A stretch of DNA of 64,000 nt, from assembly GCF_049896245.1 (NCBI RefSeq), contig NZ_JAFCTX010000017.1, positions 23,037 to 87,036 of the forward strand, read 5' to 3'. Source of the stretch: Cypionkella sp049896245. GTDB lineage: Bacteria; Pseudomonadota; Alphaproteobacteria; Rhodobacterales; Rhodobacteraceae. This document shows, piece by piece, positions 25,309 through 34,454 of the stretch (its first letter is position 1; each line of letters opens with the position of its first letter). The position numbers and the translations under genes were made by a program. The notes below the pieces were generated by a model. It was not told the DNA's origin. It made no database searches and was given only the letters and a program-made list of their open reading frames with translations.

Positions 25309-28230
25309 ATGCGGATTGCAGGTAAGGGGCTGATTGACCGCTCAAAGCCGGTTTCGTTCCGGTTTGATGGCAAGACCTATCAGGGGTTCAAGGGCGATAC
25401 GGTGGCTTCGGCTTTGCTCGCCAATGGGGTGAAGCTGGTCGGGCGGTCGTTCAAATATCACCGCCCGCGTGGGGTTTTGACGGCGGGGTCGGAAGAACCC
25501 AATGCGATGATCGAGGTGATCGGGGCGTCGAACCAGACCCCCAATGTGCGCGCGACCATGCAAGAGATTTTTGAGGGGTTGAACGCCCGCAGCCAGAACC
25601 GTTGGCCCAGCTTGCGGTTCGATGTGATGGCGGTGAACGATATGGTGTCGCCGTTCCTGTCGGCGGGGTTTTACTACAAGACCTTCATGTGGCCGCGCGC
25701 CTTTTGGGAGGCGATTTACGAGCCGATTATCCGGCGGGCGGCGGGGCTTGGCTCTCTGTCGGGCAAGCATGACGAGGGGCATTACGAGAAGGCGTTTGCG
25801 TTCTGCGATGTGCTGGTGATTGGTGCTGGGCCTAGCGGTTTGATGGCAGCGTTGGAGGCGGCACGGGCAGGCGCGGATGTGATTTTGTGTGAGGAGGATC
25901 GGCTTTTGGGCGGTCGTTTGCTCGCCGATGATGCGCATCTGGACGGCAAGCCTGCGGGGGAATGGGTGGCTAAGGTCGAGGCCGAATTGCGCGCCTTGCC
26001 GAATGTGCGGATCATGCCGCGCACCACGGTGACGGGGGCCTATGACGGCGGGCAGTATTCGGCGGTTGAGCGGGTGGGGCTGCATAAGAGGCCGCGACCG
26101 GATTTGCCGCGTGAGTGTTTCTGGCGGATCACGGCGGCGCGGACGGTTCTCGCGGCTGGCGCTCTGGAGCGGTCCATCGCGTTTCCGATGAATGATCGGC
26201 CGGGGATCATGCTGGCTTCTGCGGTGCAGGCTTATCTGAATAAATTCGGCGTGGTGCCGGGCAAGCGCGTGACTTTGTTCGCCAACAATGACGGCGCGCG
26301 GGCGGTGGCGCGGCAGTTGATGGCGGCGGGTGTGACGGTTGCGGCGATCTTGGACAGCCGGACGGATGCGAGTGCTGTGGAGGATTGCCCGGTGTATCTG
26401 GGCGCGCAAGTTACTGATACCAAAGGGCGGATGGCTCTGCGCGCGATTTCGGGCACTCATGTTGGCGGCGAGTTTGCATTGGAAACCGATCTGCTGGCGG
26501 TGTCTGGCGGCTGGAATCCGACGTTGCATATCACCTGCCATTTGAACGGACGGCCCCGGTGGGAGGCGTCTTTGGCGGCCTTTGTGCCGTTGGCGGATGC
26601 GGTGCCGAACCTGACGGCGGCTGGGGCTTGTAACGGCGTGTTCGATACTTTGGGTTGTCTGAGCGAGGGTCAGGCGGCGGCGCAGGTGGCCTTGCGCGGG
26701 CTGAATATGGCGGCGGCGGATGCGGCTTTGCCTACGGCTGAGGGGATGCCTTATGTGATCGCCCCCCTGTGGCAAGTGGCGGGCAAGGGGCGGGCTTGGC
26801 TCGATTTTGCCAATGATGTGACGACAAAGGATGTGAAGCTGGCGGCGCAGGAGGGCTATTCTTCTGTCGAGCATATGAAGCGCTACACGACGCAGGGCAT
26901 GGCACCGGATCAAGGTAAAAACTCGAATGTCGGGGCGCTGGCGGTGCTGGCGGATACCACGGGGCGGGGGATACCCGAGACGGGGACGACCACCTTCCGC
27001 CCACCGTTCATCCCGACGTCTATTGCCGCGATGGGGGCAGGCGGGCGTGGCGCAGGCTTTGCGCCGCAACGGTTTTTGACCTCGGATCAGGCGAGCCGCG
27101 ACCGGGGTGCGCCGATGATTGAGGCGGGGCTGTGGTATCGGCCCAGCTATTTCCCGAAGCCGGGCGAGGTGGGCTGGCGGCAGTCTTGTGACCGTGAGAT
27201 TGGCTATGTGCGGGGCGCGGTTGGTGTTTGCGATGTCTCGACCTTGGGCAAGATTGATATTCAGGGCAGGGACGCCGGGCGCTTTCTCGATCTGGTTTAT
27301 ACCAGCATGTTCAGCACTTTGGCGGTGGGCCGGGTTCGATATGGCCTGATGCTGCGGGCGGATGGATATGTGCTGGACGATGGTACTACGGCGCGGCTGG
27401 GGGAGCATCACTACCTGATGACCACCACCACCGCCGCCGCTGGGTTGGTGATGCGGCATCTGGATTTCGTGCATCAAAGCGAATGTGCGGATTGGGATGT
27501 GCGGTTTATCTCGGTGACGGAATCATGGGCGCAGTTTGCGGTGGCGGGGCCGATGGCGCGGGTGTTGCTGAATGGCTATCTCGATCAGCCTTTGGGCGAT
27601 TTCCCCTTCATGGCGACGGGGGCCGTTTCGGTGGGCGGCGTAGCTGCGCGGCTGTTCCGCATCAGCTTTTCGGGTGAGGAAGGCTATGAGATTGCGGTGC
27701 CGACCCGTTATGGCGAGGCTTTGTTCCGCGATCTGGTGGCACGGGCCGAAACCATGGGCGGCGGGCCGTATGGCATGGAAGCGCTGAACGTGTTGCGGAT
27801 CGAGAAAGGCTTGATCACCCATGCCGAGATTGATGGCCGGGTGACGGCGTTCGATATTGGTGCGGCGAAGATGGTGTCGGCGAAGAAGGATTGCATCGGC
27901 AAGTTGGCTTCGATGCGGCCCGGTCTGGTTGGGCCGGAGCGGGCGCAGATGGTGGGGTTGAAGCCGTTGTCGGCAGAGAAGATCACCTCGGGCGCGCATC
28001 TGTTCGTGCCGGGGGCCGATCTGAGCCGGGTGAACAGCCAAGGCCATATCAGCTCTGTCGGCTATTCTCCGATGTTTGACCGCGATTTGGGACTGGGGTT
28101 CTTGGTGAACGGTCGGGCGCGGCATGGCGAGACGGTGCGGGTGATCGACCGTCTGCGCGGCATTGATGTGCTGGCCGAGGTTTGTGATCCGGTGTTCCAC
28201 GACAAGGATGGGGAGAAATTGCGTGGCTGA
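25309..28230 (+). CDS. soxA: Sarcosine oxidase, alpha subunit
   Basis: 973 residues, the large subunit. In order: an N-terminal 2Fe-2S-ferredoxin-like fold without the iron cysteines (~15-110), a pyridine-nucleotide-disulfide-oxidoreductase-type region with VLVIGAGPSGLMAALEAARAGADVIL, and a C-terminal folate-binding GcvT-like domain (~600-970) with EEGYEIAVPTRYGEALFRDL. Full length for the family. It overlaps soxG by eight bases. Confidence 0.96.
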   Translation: MRIAGKGLIDRSKPVSFRFDGKTYQGFKGDTVASALLANGVKLVGRSFKYHRPRGVLTAGSEEPNAMIEVIGASNQTPNVRATMQEIFEGLNARSQNRWPSLRFDVMAVNDMVSPFLSAGFYYKTFMWPRAFWEAIYEPIIRRAAGLGSLSGKHDEGHYEKAFAFCDVLVIGAGPSGLMAALEAARAGADVILCEEDRLLGGRLLADDAHLDGKPAGEWVAKVEAELRALPNVRIMPRTTVTGAYDGGQYSAVERVGLHKRPRPDLPRECFWRITAARTVLAAGALERSIAFPMNDRPGIMLASAVQAYLNKFGVVPGKRVTLFANNDGARAVARQLMAAGVTVAAILDSRTDASAVEDCPVYLGAQVTDTKGRMALRAISGTHVGGEFALETDLLAVSGGWNPTLHITCHLNGRPRWEASLAAFVPLADAVPNLTAAGACNGVFDTLGCLSEGQAAAQVALRGLNMAAADAALPTAEGMPYVIAPLWQVAGKGRAWLDFANDVTTKDVKLAAQEGYSSVEHMKRYTTQGMAPDQGKNSNVGALAVLADTTGRGIPETGTTTFRPPFIPTSIAAMGAGGRGAGFAPQRFLTSDQASRDRGAPMIEAGLWYRPSYFPKPGEVGWRQSCDREIGYVRGAVGVCDVSTLGKIDIQGRDAGRFLDLVYTSMFSTLAVGRVRYGLMLRADGYVLDDGTTARLGEHHYLMTTTTAAAGLVMRHLDFVHQSECADWDVRFISVTESWAQFAVAGPMARVLLNGYLDQPLGDFPFMATGAVSVGGVAARLFRISFSGEEGYEIAVPTRYGEALFRDLVARAETMGGGPYGMEALNVLRIEKGLITHAEIDGRVTAFDIGAAKMVSAKKDCIGKLASMRPGLVGPERAQMVGLKPLSAEKITSGAHLFVPGADLSRVNSQGHISSVGYSPMFDRDLGLGFLVNGRARHGETVRVIDRLRGIDVLAEVCDPVFHDKDGEKLRG

Positions 28231-28762
28231 GTTGATCGCAAAGACCGCTTTGGCGGGGAAGAAGCTGGTGGTGGCAGGGACGGTGCTGGCCGAGGTGGAT
28301 CATGGCGTGGTCTGCTCCATCGCGCCCTATCCGGGGCAAAGCGAGGCGGTGGGGGATGCGTTGAAGCGCTTGGGCTTTGGGTTTCCTGCGGTGAATAGTT
28401 TTGCGGTGAATGGGTCGGCGATCATCGCATGGGCGGGGCGTGAACAGGCGTTTCTGATCGGGGCGGAGTGCCCGAATTTGAACGGTTTGGCGGCGGTGAC
28501 GGATCAATCCGGCGGCTGGGTCAGCCTGTCGTTGCAGGGGCCGTTGGCAGTGCAGGCTTTGGCGCGCTATGTGCCGATGGATTTGCGGCTGAGCGCGTTT
28601 CCGGTGGGGGCTGCGGCGCGCACACCGCTTTATCACATGTCGATGGTTTTGCTGCGGCTGGCGGAAGATGGCTTCCGGCTGATGCTGTTCCGCTCGATGG
28701 CACGGACGGCTTGGCACGAGATTGAGGTGGCGCTGAAAACCTTGGCAGCGCGGGCGGCGTGA
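28223..28762 (+). CDS. soxG: Sarcosine oxidase, gamma subunit
   Basis: 179 residues, the small gamma subunit that pairs with alpha (GcvT-like fold). The best start is GTG at 28223 (reads MAELIAKTALAGKK), inside the end of soxA and preceded by GGGGAGA; no ATG fits the family N-terminus. The segment VDHGVVCSIAPYPGQSEAVGDALK and the C-terminal FRSMARTAWHEIEVALKTLAA match gamma subunits. Confidence 0.9.
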   Translation: MAELIAKTALAGKKLVVAGTVLAEVDHGVVCSIAPYPGQSEAVGDALKRLGFGFPAVNSFAVNGSAIIAWAGREQAFLIGAECPNLNGLAAVTDQSGGWVSLSLQGPLAVQALARYVPMDLRLSAFPVGAAARTPLYHMSMVLLRLAEDGFRLMLFRSMARTAWHEIEVALKTLAARAA

Positions 28763-29910
28763 TGCTTTCGGCGCTGGATTTGCTCGATCTGACGGCGTTT
28801 CGGCGGGAGTTGCACCGTTTTCCCGAGGTTTCCCGCGAGGAAGCCGCTACGGCGGCGCGGATCGTGCAGGCTTTAGCGGCGCTGCAACCCGATCAGGTGG
28901 TGACGGGTTTGGGCGGGCATGGCGTGGCTGCGGTGTTCAACAGTGCTGAGGCTGGCCCAACTGTGCTGTTCCGCGCAGAATTGGATGTGCTGCCGATCAC
29001 GGAATTGTCGGATGCGGCGCATTGCTCGACCGTTCCCGGCAAGGGGCATCTGTGCGGCCATGACGGGCATATGACTTTGCTGATGGGATTGGGGCGGTTG
29101 ATCGCGCGTCAAAGGCCCAAGCGGGGCAGGGTGGTGTTGATGTTTCAGCCTGCCGAGGAAGATGGCTCGGGAGCGGCTGCGGTGGTGGCTGATCCGCGTT
29201 TTGCAGCCTTGCGGCCAGATTGGGCGTTTTCGATCCACAATATGCCGGGGCTGCCGTTTGGGCATTCGGCATTGAAGGCGGGGGCGGTGAATTGCGCCTC
29301 GCAGGGGTTGAAGATCACCCTTACAGGTAAAACCGCCCATGCGTCTTTGCCGGAAACCGGGGTCTCGCCTGCGATGGCTTTGGCGCGTCTGATCCCTGCG
29401 ATTTCGGCTTTGGGGCAGGTCGGACCGCTCGGGCTGAATTACCGACTGGTCACCATCACGCATGCGCGGCTGGGTGAGGCGGCGTTTGGGATTGCGCCCG
29501 GAGAGGCGGAATTGTGGGTGACGTTGCGCACGATGGCGGACGGTCAGATGGCGGCGCTGCGCGGGGCGGCGATGGATTTGGCGCGGGCGGAGGCTGCGGC
29601 GCAGGGGCTTCGTGTGCGGTTTAGCCATCACGATGATTTCGCGGCCTCGGTGAATGACCGCCAAGCTGTGGCGCATTTGGCGCGCGCGCTGGATGCATTG
29701 GGGATGCCCCATGATGAGGGCGATCTGCCGATGCGGGCTTCGGAAGATTTCGGGCGGTTTGGGCAGGGGGGCACGCGGTCGGCGATGGTGTTCTTGGGCG
29801 TGGGTCAGGATCATCCGGCGCTGCACAACCCGGATTATGATTTCCCCGATGCGCTTATTCCGCTTGGGGTGCAGATTTTCCATCGGGTGATGTGCGATCT
29901 GCTGGGGTGA
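28762..29910 (+). CDS. M20 family metallo-hydrolase (amidohydrolase/aminoacylase type)
   Basis: 382 residues. Start ATG 28762 overlaps the soxG stop (TGATG), so it belongs to the sox transcript. M20 amidohydrolase landmarks: DLTAFRRELHRFPEVSREE, metal-binding CGHDGHMTLLMGLG, catalytic QPAEEDGSGA, and a dimerisation insert with GKTAHASLPETGVSPAMALA. Family members hydrolyse N-acyl amino acids and related amides. In this position it may release an N-methyl or N-acyl glycine derivative for sarcosine oxidation; the substrate is inferred. Confidence 0.88.
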   Translation: MLSALDLLDLTAFRRELHRFPEVSREEAATAARIVQALAALQPDQVVTGLGGHGVAAVFNSAEAGPTVLFRAELDVLPITELSDAAHCSTVPGKGHLCGHDGHMTLLMGLGRLIARQRPKRGRVVLMFQPAEEDGSGAAAVVADPRFAALRPDWAFSIHNMPGLPFGHSALKAGAVNCASQGLKITLTGKTAHASLPETGVSPAMALARLIPAISALGQVGPLGLNYRLVTITHARLGEAAFGIAPGEAELWVTLRTMADGQMAALRGAAMDLARAEAAAQGLRVRFSHHDDFAASVNDRQAVAHLARALDALGMPHDEGDLPMRASEDFGRFGQGGTRSAMVFLGVGQDHPALHNPDYDFPDALIPLGVQIFHRVMCDLLG

Positions 29911-29950
29911 ACTGGCTAAAATCTGTCTAAAATTGTCAGCCTCTGTGCTC

Positions 29951-30008
29951 AAATATCCCCGCCGGAGGCTCTTGCGGCCAATGCCGGATGCCTCCGGCGG
30001 GAGTATTT
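29951..30008. terminator. Stem-loop terminator, variant of the 23.5-kb palindrome
   Basis: The arms AAATATCCCCGCCGGAGGC and GCCTCCGGCGGGAGTATTT pair over about 17 of 19 positions, with T residues following. The inner GCCGGAGG/CCTCCGGC core and outer A/T flanks match the element at 23538-23594, but the loop differs. It lies after the sox-M20 operon and before dnaG. Confidence 0.8.
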
Positions 30009-30072
30009 TCGCCAATGTGAAATACAAGCGGCGCACTGGACAGAGGGGCCATCAGACCTGATATAACAGGGC

Positions 30073-32070
30073 ATGAGTCTGCCACCCGGTTTCCTTGACG
30101 AACTGCGCACCCGCGTCTCGCTGTCCTCGATTGTGGGCAGGAAAGTGACGTGGGATCCGCGCAAATCCAATCAGGGCAAGGGCGATATGTGGGCGCCTTG
30201 CCCGTTTCATCAGGAAAAGTCCGCCAGCTTCCACGTCGATGATCGCAAGGGGTTTTACTATTGTTTTGGCTGTCATGCCAAAGGCGATGCGGTGACGTTT
30301 ATCAAGGTAACCGACAACCTTGGCTTCATGGAGGCGGTGGAGGTTCTGGCGCGCGAGGCCGGAATGCCGATGCCCGCGCGCGACCCTAGGGCTGCGCAGG
30401 TGGCGGACAGGCGGACGCAACTGGTTGAGGTGATGGAGGAGGCGGTGAAGTGGTTCCGGCTGCAACTGCGCACTTCGGCGGCCTCGGACGCACGGGCGTA
30501 TCTGGCCAAGCGCGGGTTGTCGGTGGAGGCGCAGGATCGCTGGGAGATTGGGTTCGCGCCGGATGCGCGGCAGGGGCTGTATCTCGCGTTGCGGCAAAAG
30601 GGTGTGGCGGATGATTTGATTGTGGCGTCAGGGGTTTGCGCCAAGCCTGATGCCGATACATCTGCGCGCGACGCGCGCGGGGGCGGCGCACCCTATGATC
30701 GGTTTCGGGGGCGGATCATTTTTCCGATCCGGGACGGGCGGGGCAGGGCGATTTCGCTGGGCGGGCGGGCGATGGACCCTAACGCGCGGGCGAAATATCT
30801 GAACGGGCCAGAGACGGAGCTGTTCGATAAGGGGCGCAATCTGTTCAACCATGCGCCTGCGCGGGAGGCTTCCGGCAAGGGCGCGGCGCTGATCGTGGCC
30901 GAAGGCTATATGGATGTGATTGCTTTGTCCGAGGCCGGGTTCAAGGCCTCTGTCGCCCCCTTGGGCACCGCCGTGACGGAAGATCAGTTGCGGCTGATGT
31001 GGCGGATTTCGGATGAGCCGATCATTGCTTTGGATGGCGATACGGCGGGGATCAGGGCTGCGTTGCGTGTGATTGATCTGGCTTTGCCGCTGTTGGAGGC
31101 GGGTAAGGGCTTGCGCTTTGCCGTGATGCCGGGCGGGATGGACCCGGATGATTTGATCAAGGCCCAAGGGGCGCAGGCTATGAAGGCGGTGCTGGATCAG
31201 GCCGTGCCGATGGTCAAACTGCTGTGGCAGCGCGAGATTGAGGGCAAGCAGTTTGATAGCCCGGAACGTAAGGCGGCGTTGGACAAATCCTTGCGCGCGC
31301 ATCTGAAGCGCATCGCGGACCCGTCGATCCGCAACCATTATGGCGAAGATATCAAGCAGTTGCGTTGGGAGTTGTTTGGCCAGCGCCCGCGCGCTGCTAA
31401 GCCGTTTGTGCCGCGCGCGCCGGGGCAGAACGGGCGCTTTGGGCCGACGGTTGAGATGCCTCCGGTGGCCTCGACCAAGGATTCGATGCTAGCTGCCGCA
31501 CCCGAACGCGCCGAGGAAGTGTTGCGTGAGGCGGTGATCCTCGCCGCGCTGATCTTCCACCCCCGGCTGATCCGCCGCTTTGAATCCGCGCTGGAACGCA
31601 TGGAGTTGATCGGTGAGGGCCACCATGCCCTGCGCGGCCAGCTGCTGATCGGGCATGACGCCGAGCCTGCCCAGCTTTATGACCAAATTCAGCAAGCTGC
31701 GCCCGCTGCCCTTGATGCGCTGCTGGCCCGCCCCCATGTTCAGATCGCGCCGCCAGTGAGAAATCGCACCGACAGCGACCTTGCCGAATTCTGCATTGCC
31801 GAGGCTTTGACCCATCTGGAAGCCAGCCGGGGCGCGCGACGCGAGATTGCCGAGGCGATGGAAGATATCGAAGGTCTGGCCGATGAGGGTCTGACCTGGC
31901 GGATATCACAAGCCAATGTGGCGCGGTTTAGTGCCTCGGCTGGCCCGAAAGGCAAGACAGCCGAGGCGGTGATGGCCAGCAATGGCGTGCAGATGGATAA
32001 GGACGAATTGGAGGGGGCCCGCAGCTTGTGGGACAGCATCCAGTTCTCTAAGGACGGCCCGAAGCGTTAG
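30073..32070 (+). CDS. dnaG: DNA primase
   Basis: A 665-residue replication primase. N-terminal CHC2 zinc finger with C43, H46, C64 and C67 (CPFHQEKSASF ... YYCFGCHAKGDA), then the catalytic core RFRGRIIFPIRDGRGRAISLGGRAM and TOPRIM motif EGYMDVIALSEAG with LDGDTAGIRAA, and a C-terminal DnaB-interaction region. Length is normal. It is followed on the same strand by rpoD, the classic macromolecular-synthesis pairing without rpsU. Confidence 0.97.
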   Translation: MSLPPGFLDELRTRVSLSSIVGRKVTWDPRKSNQGKGDMWAPCPFHQEKSASFHVDDRKGFYYCFGCHAKGDAVTFIKVTDNLGFMEAVEVLAREAGMPMPARDPRAAQVADRRTQLVEVMEEAVKWFRLQLRTSAASDARAYLAKRGLSVEAQDRWEIGFAPDARQGLYLALRQKGVADDLIVASGVCAKPDADTSARDARGGGAPYDRFRGRIIFPIRDGRGRAISLGGRAMDPNARAKYLNGPETELFDKGRNLFNHAPAREASGKGAALIVAEGYMDVIALSEAGFKASVAPLGTAVTEDQLRLMWRISDEPIIALDGDTAGIRAALRVIDLALPLLEAGKGLRFAVMPGGMDPDDLIKAQGAQAMKAVLDQAVPMVKLLWQREIEGKQFDSPERKAALDKSLRAHLKRIADPSIRNHYGEDIKQLRWELFGQRPRAAKPFVPRAPGQNGRFGPTVEMPPVASTKDSMLAAAPERAEEVLREAVILAALIFHPRLIRRFESALERMELIGEGHHALRGQLLIGHDAEPAQLYDQIQQAAPAALDALLARPHVQIAPPVRNRTDSDLAEFCIAEALTHLEASRGARREIAEAMEDIEGLADEGLTWRISQANVARFSASAGPKGKTAEAVMASNGVQMDKDELEGARSLWDSIQFSKDGPKR

Positions 32071-32188
32071 ATCACGGGGATTTCACTGATTCGGCTTTCC
32101 CCCGCCGTGATTCGCGCTATTGATTCGAATTGATTGACTCTGATTCGCTACCACGACCCCGACCTTCCGTTTTGACCCAGGAGCGCTC

Positions 32189-34183
32189 ATGGCCTCGAAA
32201 GACACCGACGACGGCAAACCCGAAGCCGATGAGGCGGACGTTTCCCTTGATATGAGCCAAGCGGCCGTCAAGAAAATGATCGCTGACGCACGCGAGCGGG
32301 GCTACATCACCTACGAACAGCTCAACAATGTGATGCCGCCTGAACAGGTGTCGTCCGAGCAGATCGAAGATGTGATGTCGATGCTGTCCGAGATGGGCAT
32401 CAACGTCATTGAAGACGAGGATGTCGAGGAGGGCGAGCCTGTGGTGGGCGGCGATCTGGTGGAAACCGGGTCGGGCGCGCGCGATGTGGCGGTTGTTACG
32501 ACGACGACTGAGGCGCTGGATCGCACAGACGATCCGGTGCGGATGTATCTGCGCGAAATGGGCTCGGTTGAGTTGCTGTCGCGCGAAGGCGAGATCGCGA
32601 TTGCCAAGCGCATCGAGGCGGGGCGCAACACCATGATCGCCGGGCTTTGTGAAAGCCCGCTGACGTTCCAAGCTATCATCATCTGGCGCGACGAACTGCT
32701 GTCAGAAGACATTCTGCTGCGCGATGTGATTGATCTGGAGGCCACCTTTGGGCGGTCTTTGGATGGCGAGGAAGGTCTGGTTGGCGCCGATCTGGAAGGC
32801 GTCGATGTCGAAGCGGCACCCCGTCGGGCAGGTGGCGACGAGCCGGAGTTGGATGCGGACGGCAACCCGCTGATGCGTTCGGATGATGACGACGACGAGG
32901 ATGATGGCACCTCGATGTCGCTGGCCGCAATGGAAGCGGCGTTGAAGCCGAAGGTGCTGGAAACGCTCGATCTGATCGCGCGGGATTACACCAAGCTGGC
33001 GGAAATGCAGGATCTGCGGATGTCGGCGACTTTGTCAGAAAAGTCGCGGTTCTCGGCCACCGAGGAAACCGCCTATCAGAAATTGCGTAGCGAAATCGTG
33101 GTGTTGGTGAATGAGTTGCATTTGCACAACAACCGGATCGAAGCGCTGATTGATCAGCTTTATGGCATCAACCGCAAGATCATGGCGATCAACTCGGGCA
33201 TGGTCAAACTGGCCGATGCCGCCCGGATCAACCGCCGCGAATTTATTGACGAGTATCAGGGTTACGAGCTTGACCCGAACTGGCTGGACAAGATGGCCGC
33301 GAAAGCGGGTCGTGGCTGGCAGGCACTGATCGAGAAAAGCCGCGATAAGGTTGAGGATTTGCGCGCCGAGATGGCACAGGTTGGCACTTATATTGGCGTC
33401 GATATTTCGGAATTCCGCCGGATTGTGAACCAAGTGCAGAAGGGCGAGAAAGAAGCCCGTCAGGCCAAGAAGGAAATGGTCGAGGCGAACCTGCGTCTGG
33501 TGATCTCGATTGCGAAAAAGTATACCAACCGCGGGCTGCAATTCTTGGATTTGATTCAGGAAGGCAATATCGGCCTGATGAAAGCGGTTGATAAGTTTGA
33601 ATATCGCCGGGGCTATAAATTTTCGACCTATGCTACGTGGTGGATCAGGCAGGCGATTACCCGCTCGATTGCCGACCAAGCCCGCACCATCCGTATTCCG
33701 GTGCATATGATCGAGACGATCAACAAGCTGGTCCGCACCGGTCGGCAAATGCTGCACGAAATTGGCCGCGAACCGACGCCGGAAGAACTGGCCGAAAAGC
33801 TGCAAATGCCGCTCGAAAAAGTGCGCAAGGTGATGAAGATCGCCAAAGAGCCGATTTCCTTGGAAACCCCGATTGGCGACGAAGAAGACAGCCAGCTTGG
33901 CGACTTCATCGAGGACAAGAACGCGATTCTGCCGCTGGATTCGGCTATTCAGGAAAACCTGAAAGAGACGACGACTCGGGTGTTGGCATCGCTGACGCCG
34001 CGTGAGGAACGTGTTCTGCGGATGCGGTTTGGCATTGGGATGAACACCGACCACACGTTGGAAGAAGTGGGCCAGCAGTTCAGCGTGACGCGCGAGCGTA
34101 TCCGGCAGATTGAGGCGAAGGCTTTGCGCAAGCTGAAACATCCGAGCCGTTCGCGCAAGCTGCGGAGTTTCCTGGATCAATAA
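32189..34183 (+). CDS. rpoD: Principal sigma factor RpoD (sigma-70)
   Basis: 664 residues. Region 1.1 near the N-terminus, region 1.2 (DDPVRMYLREMGSVELLSREGEIAIAKRIE), an acidic non-conserved insert with a run of aspartates, regions 2.1-2.4 (NLRLVISIAKKYTNRGLQFLDLIQ, TYATWWIRQAITRSI), region 3, and region 4.2 (TLEEVGQQFSVTRERIRQIEAKALRKLKHPSR). Start at 32189, with CAGGAG just upstream, 118 bases after dnaG. Full-length housekeeping sigma factor. Confidence 0.98.
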   Translation: MASKDTDDGKPEADEADVSLDMSQAAVKKMIADARERGYITYEQLNNVMPPEQVSSEQIEDVMSMLSEMGINVIEDEDVEEGEPVVGGDLVETGSGARDVAVVTTTTEALDRTDDPVRMYLREMGSVELLSREGEIAIAKRIEAGRNTMIAGLCESPLTFQAIIIWRDELLSEDILLRDVIDLEATFGRSLDGEEGLVGADLEGVDVEAAPRRAGGDEPELDADGNPLMRSDDDDDEDDGTSMSLAAMEAALKPKVLETLDLIARDYTKLAEMQDLRMSATLSEKSRFSATEETAYQKLRSEIVVLVNELHLHNNRIEALIDQLYGINRKIMAINSGMVKLADAARINRREFIDEYQGYELDPNWLDKMAAKAGRGWQALIEKSRDKVEDLRAEMAQVGTYIGVDISEFRRIVNQVQKGEKEARQAKKEMVEANLRLVISIAKKYTNRGLQFLDLIQEGNIGLMKAVDKFEYRRGYKFSTYATWWIRQAITRSIADQARTIRIPVHMIETINKLVRTGRQMLHEIGREPTPEELAEKLQMPLEKVRKVMKIAKEPISLETPIGDEEDSQLGDFIEDKNAILPLDSAIQENLKETTTRVLASLTPREERVLRMRFGIGMNTDHTLEEVGQQFSVTRERIRQIEAKALRKLKHPSRSRKLRSFLDQ

Positions 34184-34188
34184 GCGAG

Positions 34189-34214
34189 GCGCGCCATGAT
34201 CGGCGCGCTTTTTC
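34189..34214. terminator. Rho-independent terminator of rpoD
   Basis: A GC-only 7-bp stem (GCGCGCC at 34189-34195, GGCGCGC at 34202-34208) with a six-base loop, followed by TTTTTCTTTTT, starting six bases after the rpoD stop. It overlaps the presumed start of the next small gene. Confidence 0.8.
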
Positions 34215-34414
34215 TTTTTGTGCTGGGGCTGCTGGGATTCATGCAGGCCCCGGCCTGGCTGATCCTGCCCTTTGCTGCGGCGCTGGCGCTGATCTCGCGT
34301 TTTATCCCTCTGATCGGGCGCATTGGCTGGATGGGCAGGGCGCTAATCTCAGTGTCGATCACGGCAATGGTTTACGGCGTCGGAGCCTCGCTTGGCGCAG
34401 GGCCCTCAGGCTGA
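34196..34414 (+). CDS. Small hydrophobic membrane protein (72 aa)
   Basis: A 72-residue, almost wholly hydrophobic frame with two to three helices (ALFLFVLGLLGFM, WLILPFAAALALISRF, ALISVSITAMVYGVGASL) and basic residues between them. Its first ATG lies in the loop of the rpoD terminator and there is no clear ribosome-binding site, so an internal ATG at 34241 may be the true start. No family recognised. Confidence 0.5.
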   Translation: MIGALFLFVLGLLGFMQAPAWLILPFAAALALISRFIPLIGRIGWMGRALISVSITAMVYGVGASLGAGPSG

Positions 34415-34427
34415 AATTCCCAGGGAA

Positions 34428-34454
34428 TGGTAGGTCCGGAGGGACTCGAACCCT
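34428..34454 (-). repeat. Orphan 3' fragment of a tRNA gene (candidate island att site)
   Basis: On the minus strand this reads as the last ~26 bases of a tRNA: T-loop GGGTTCGAGTCCC, 3' acceptor strand CGGACCT, discriminator A and CCA. Upstream bases do not continue any cloverleaf, so it is a 3'-end duplication and not a gene. Such fragments mark the distal end of elements integrated at a tRNA 3' end. The orientation implies that the element lies to the right. The intact tRNA is not in the window. Confidence 0.65.

Noticed and set aside
25342..27477. 711-codon open frame on the minus strand
   Set aside because: It is antisense to soxA, rich in Arg, His and Pro, and has no domain. Long mirror frames are expected opposite high-GC coding sequence.
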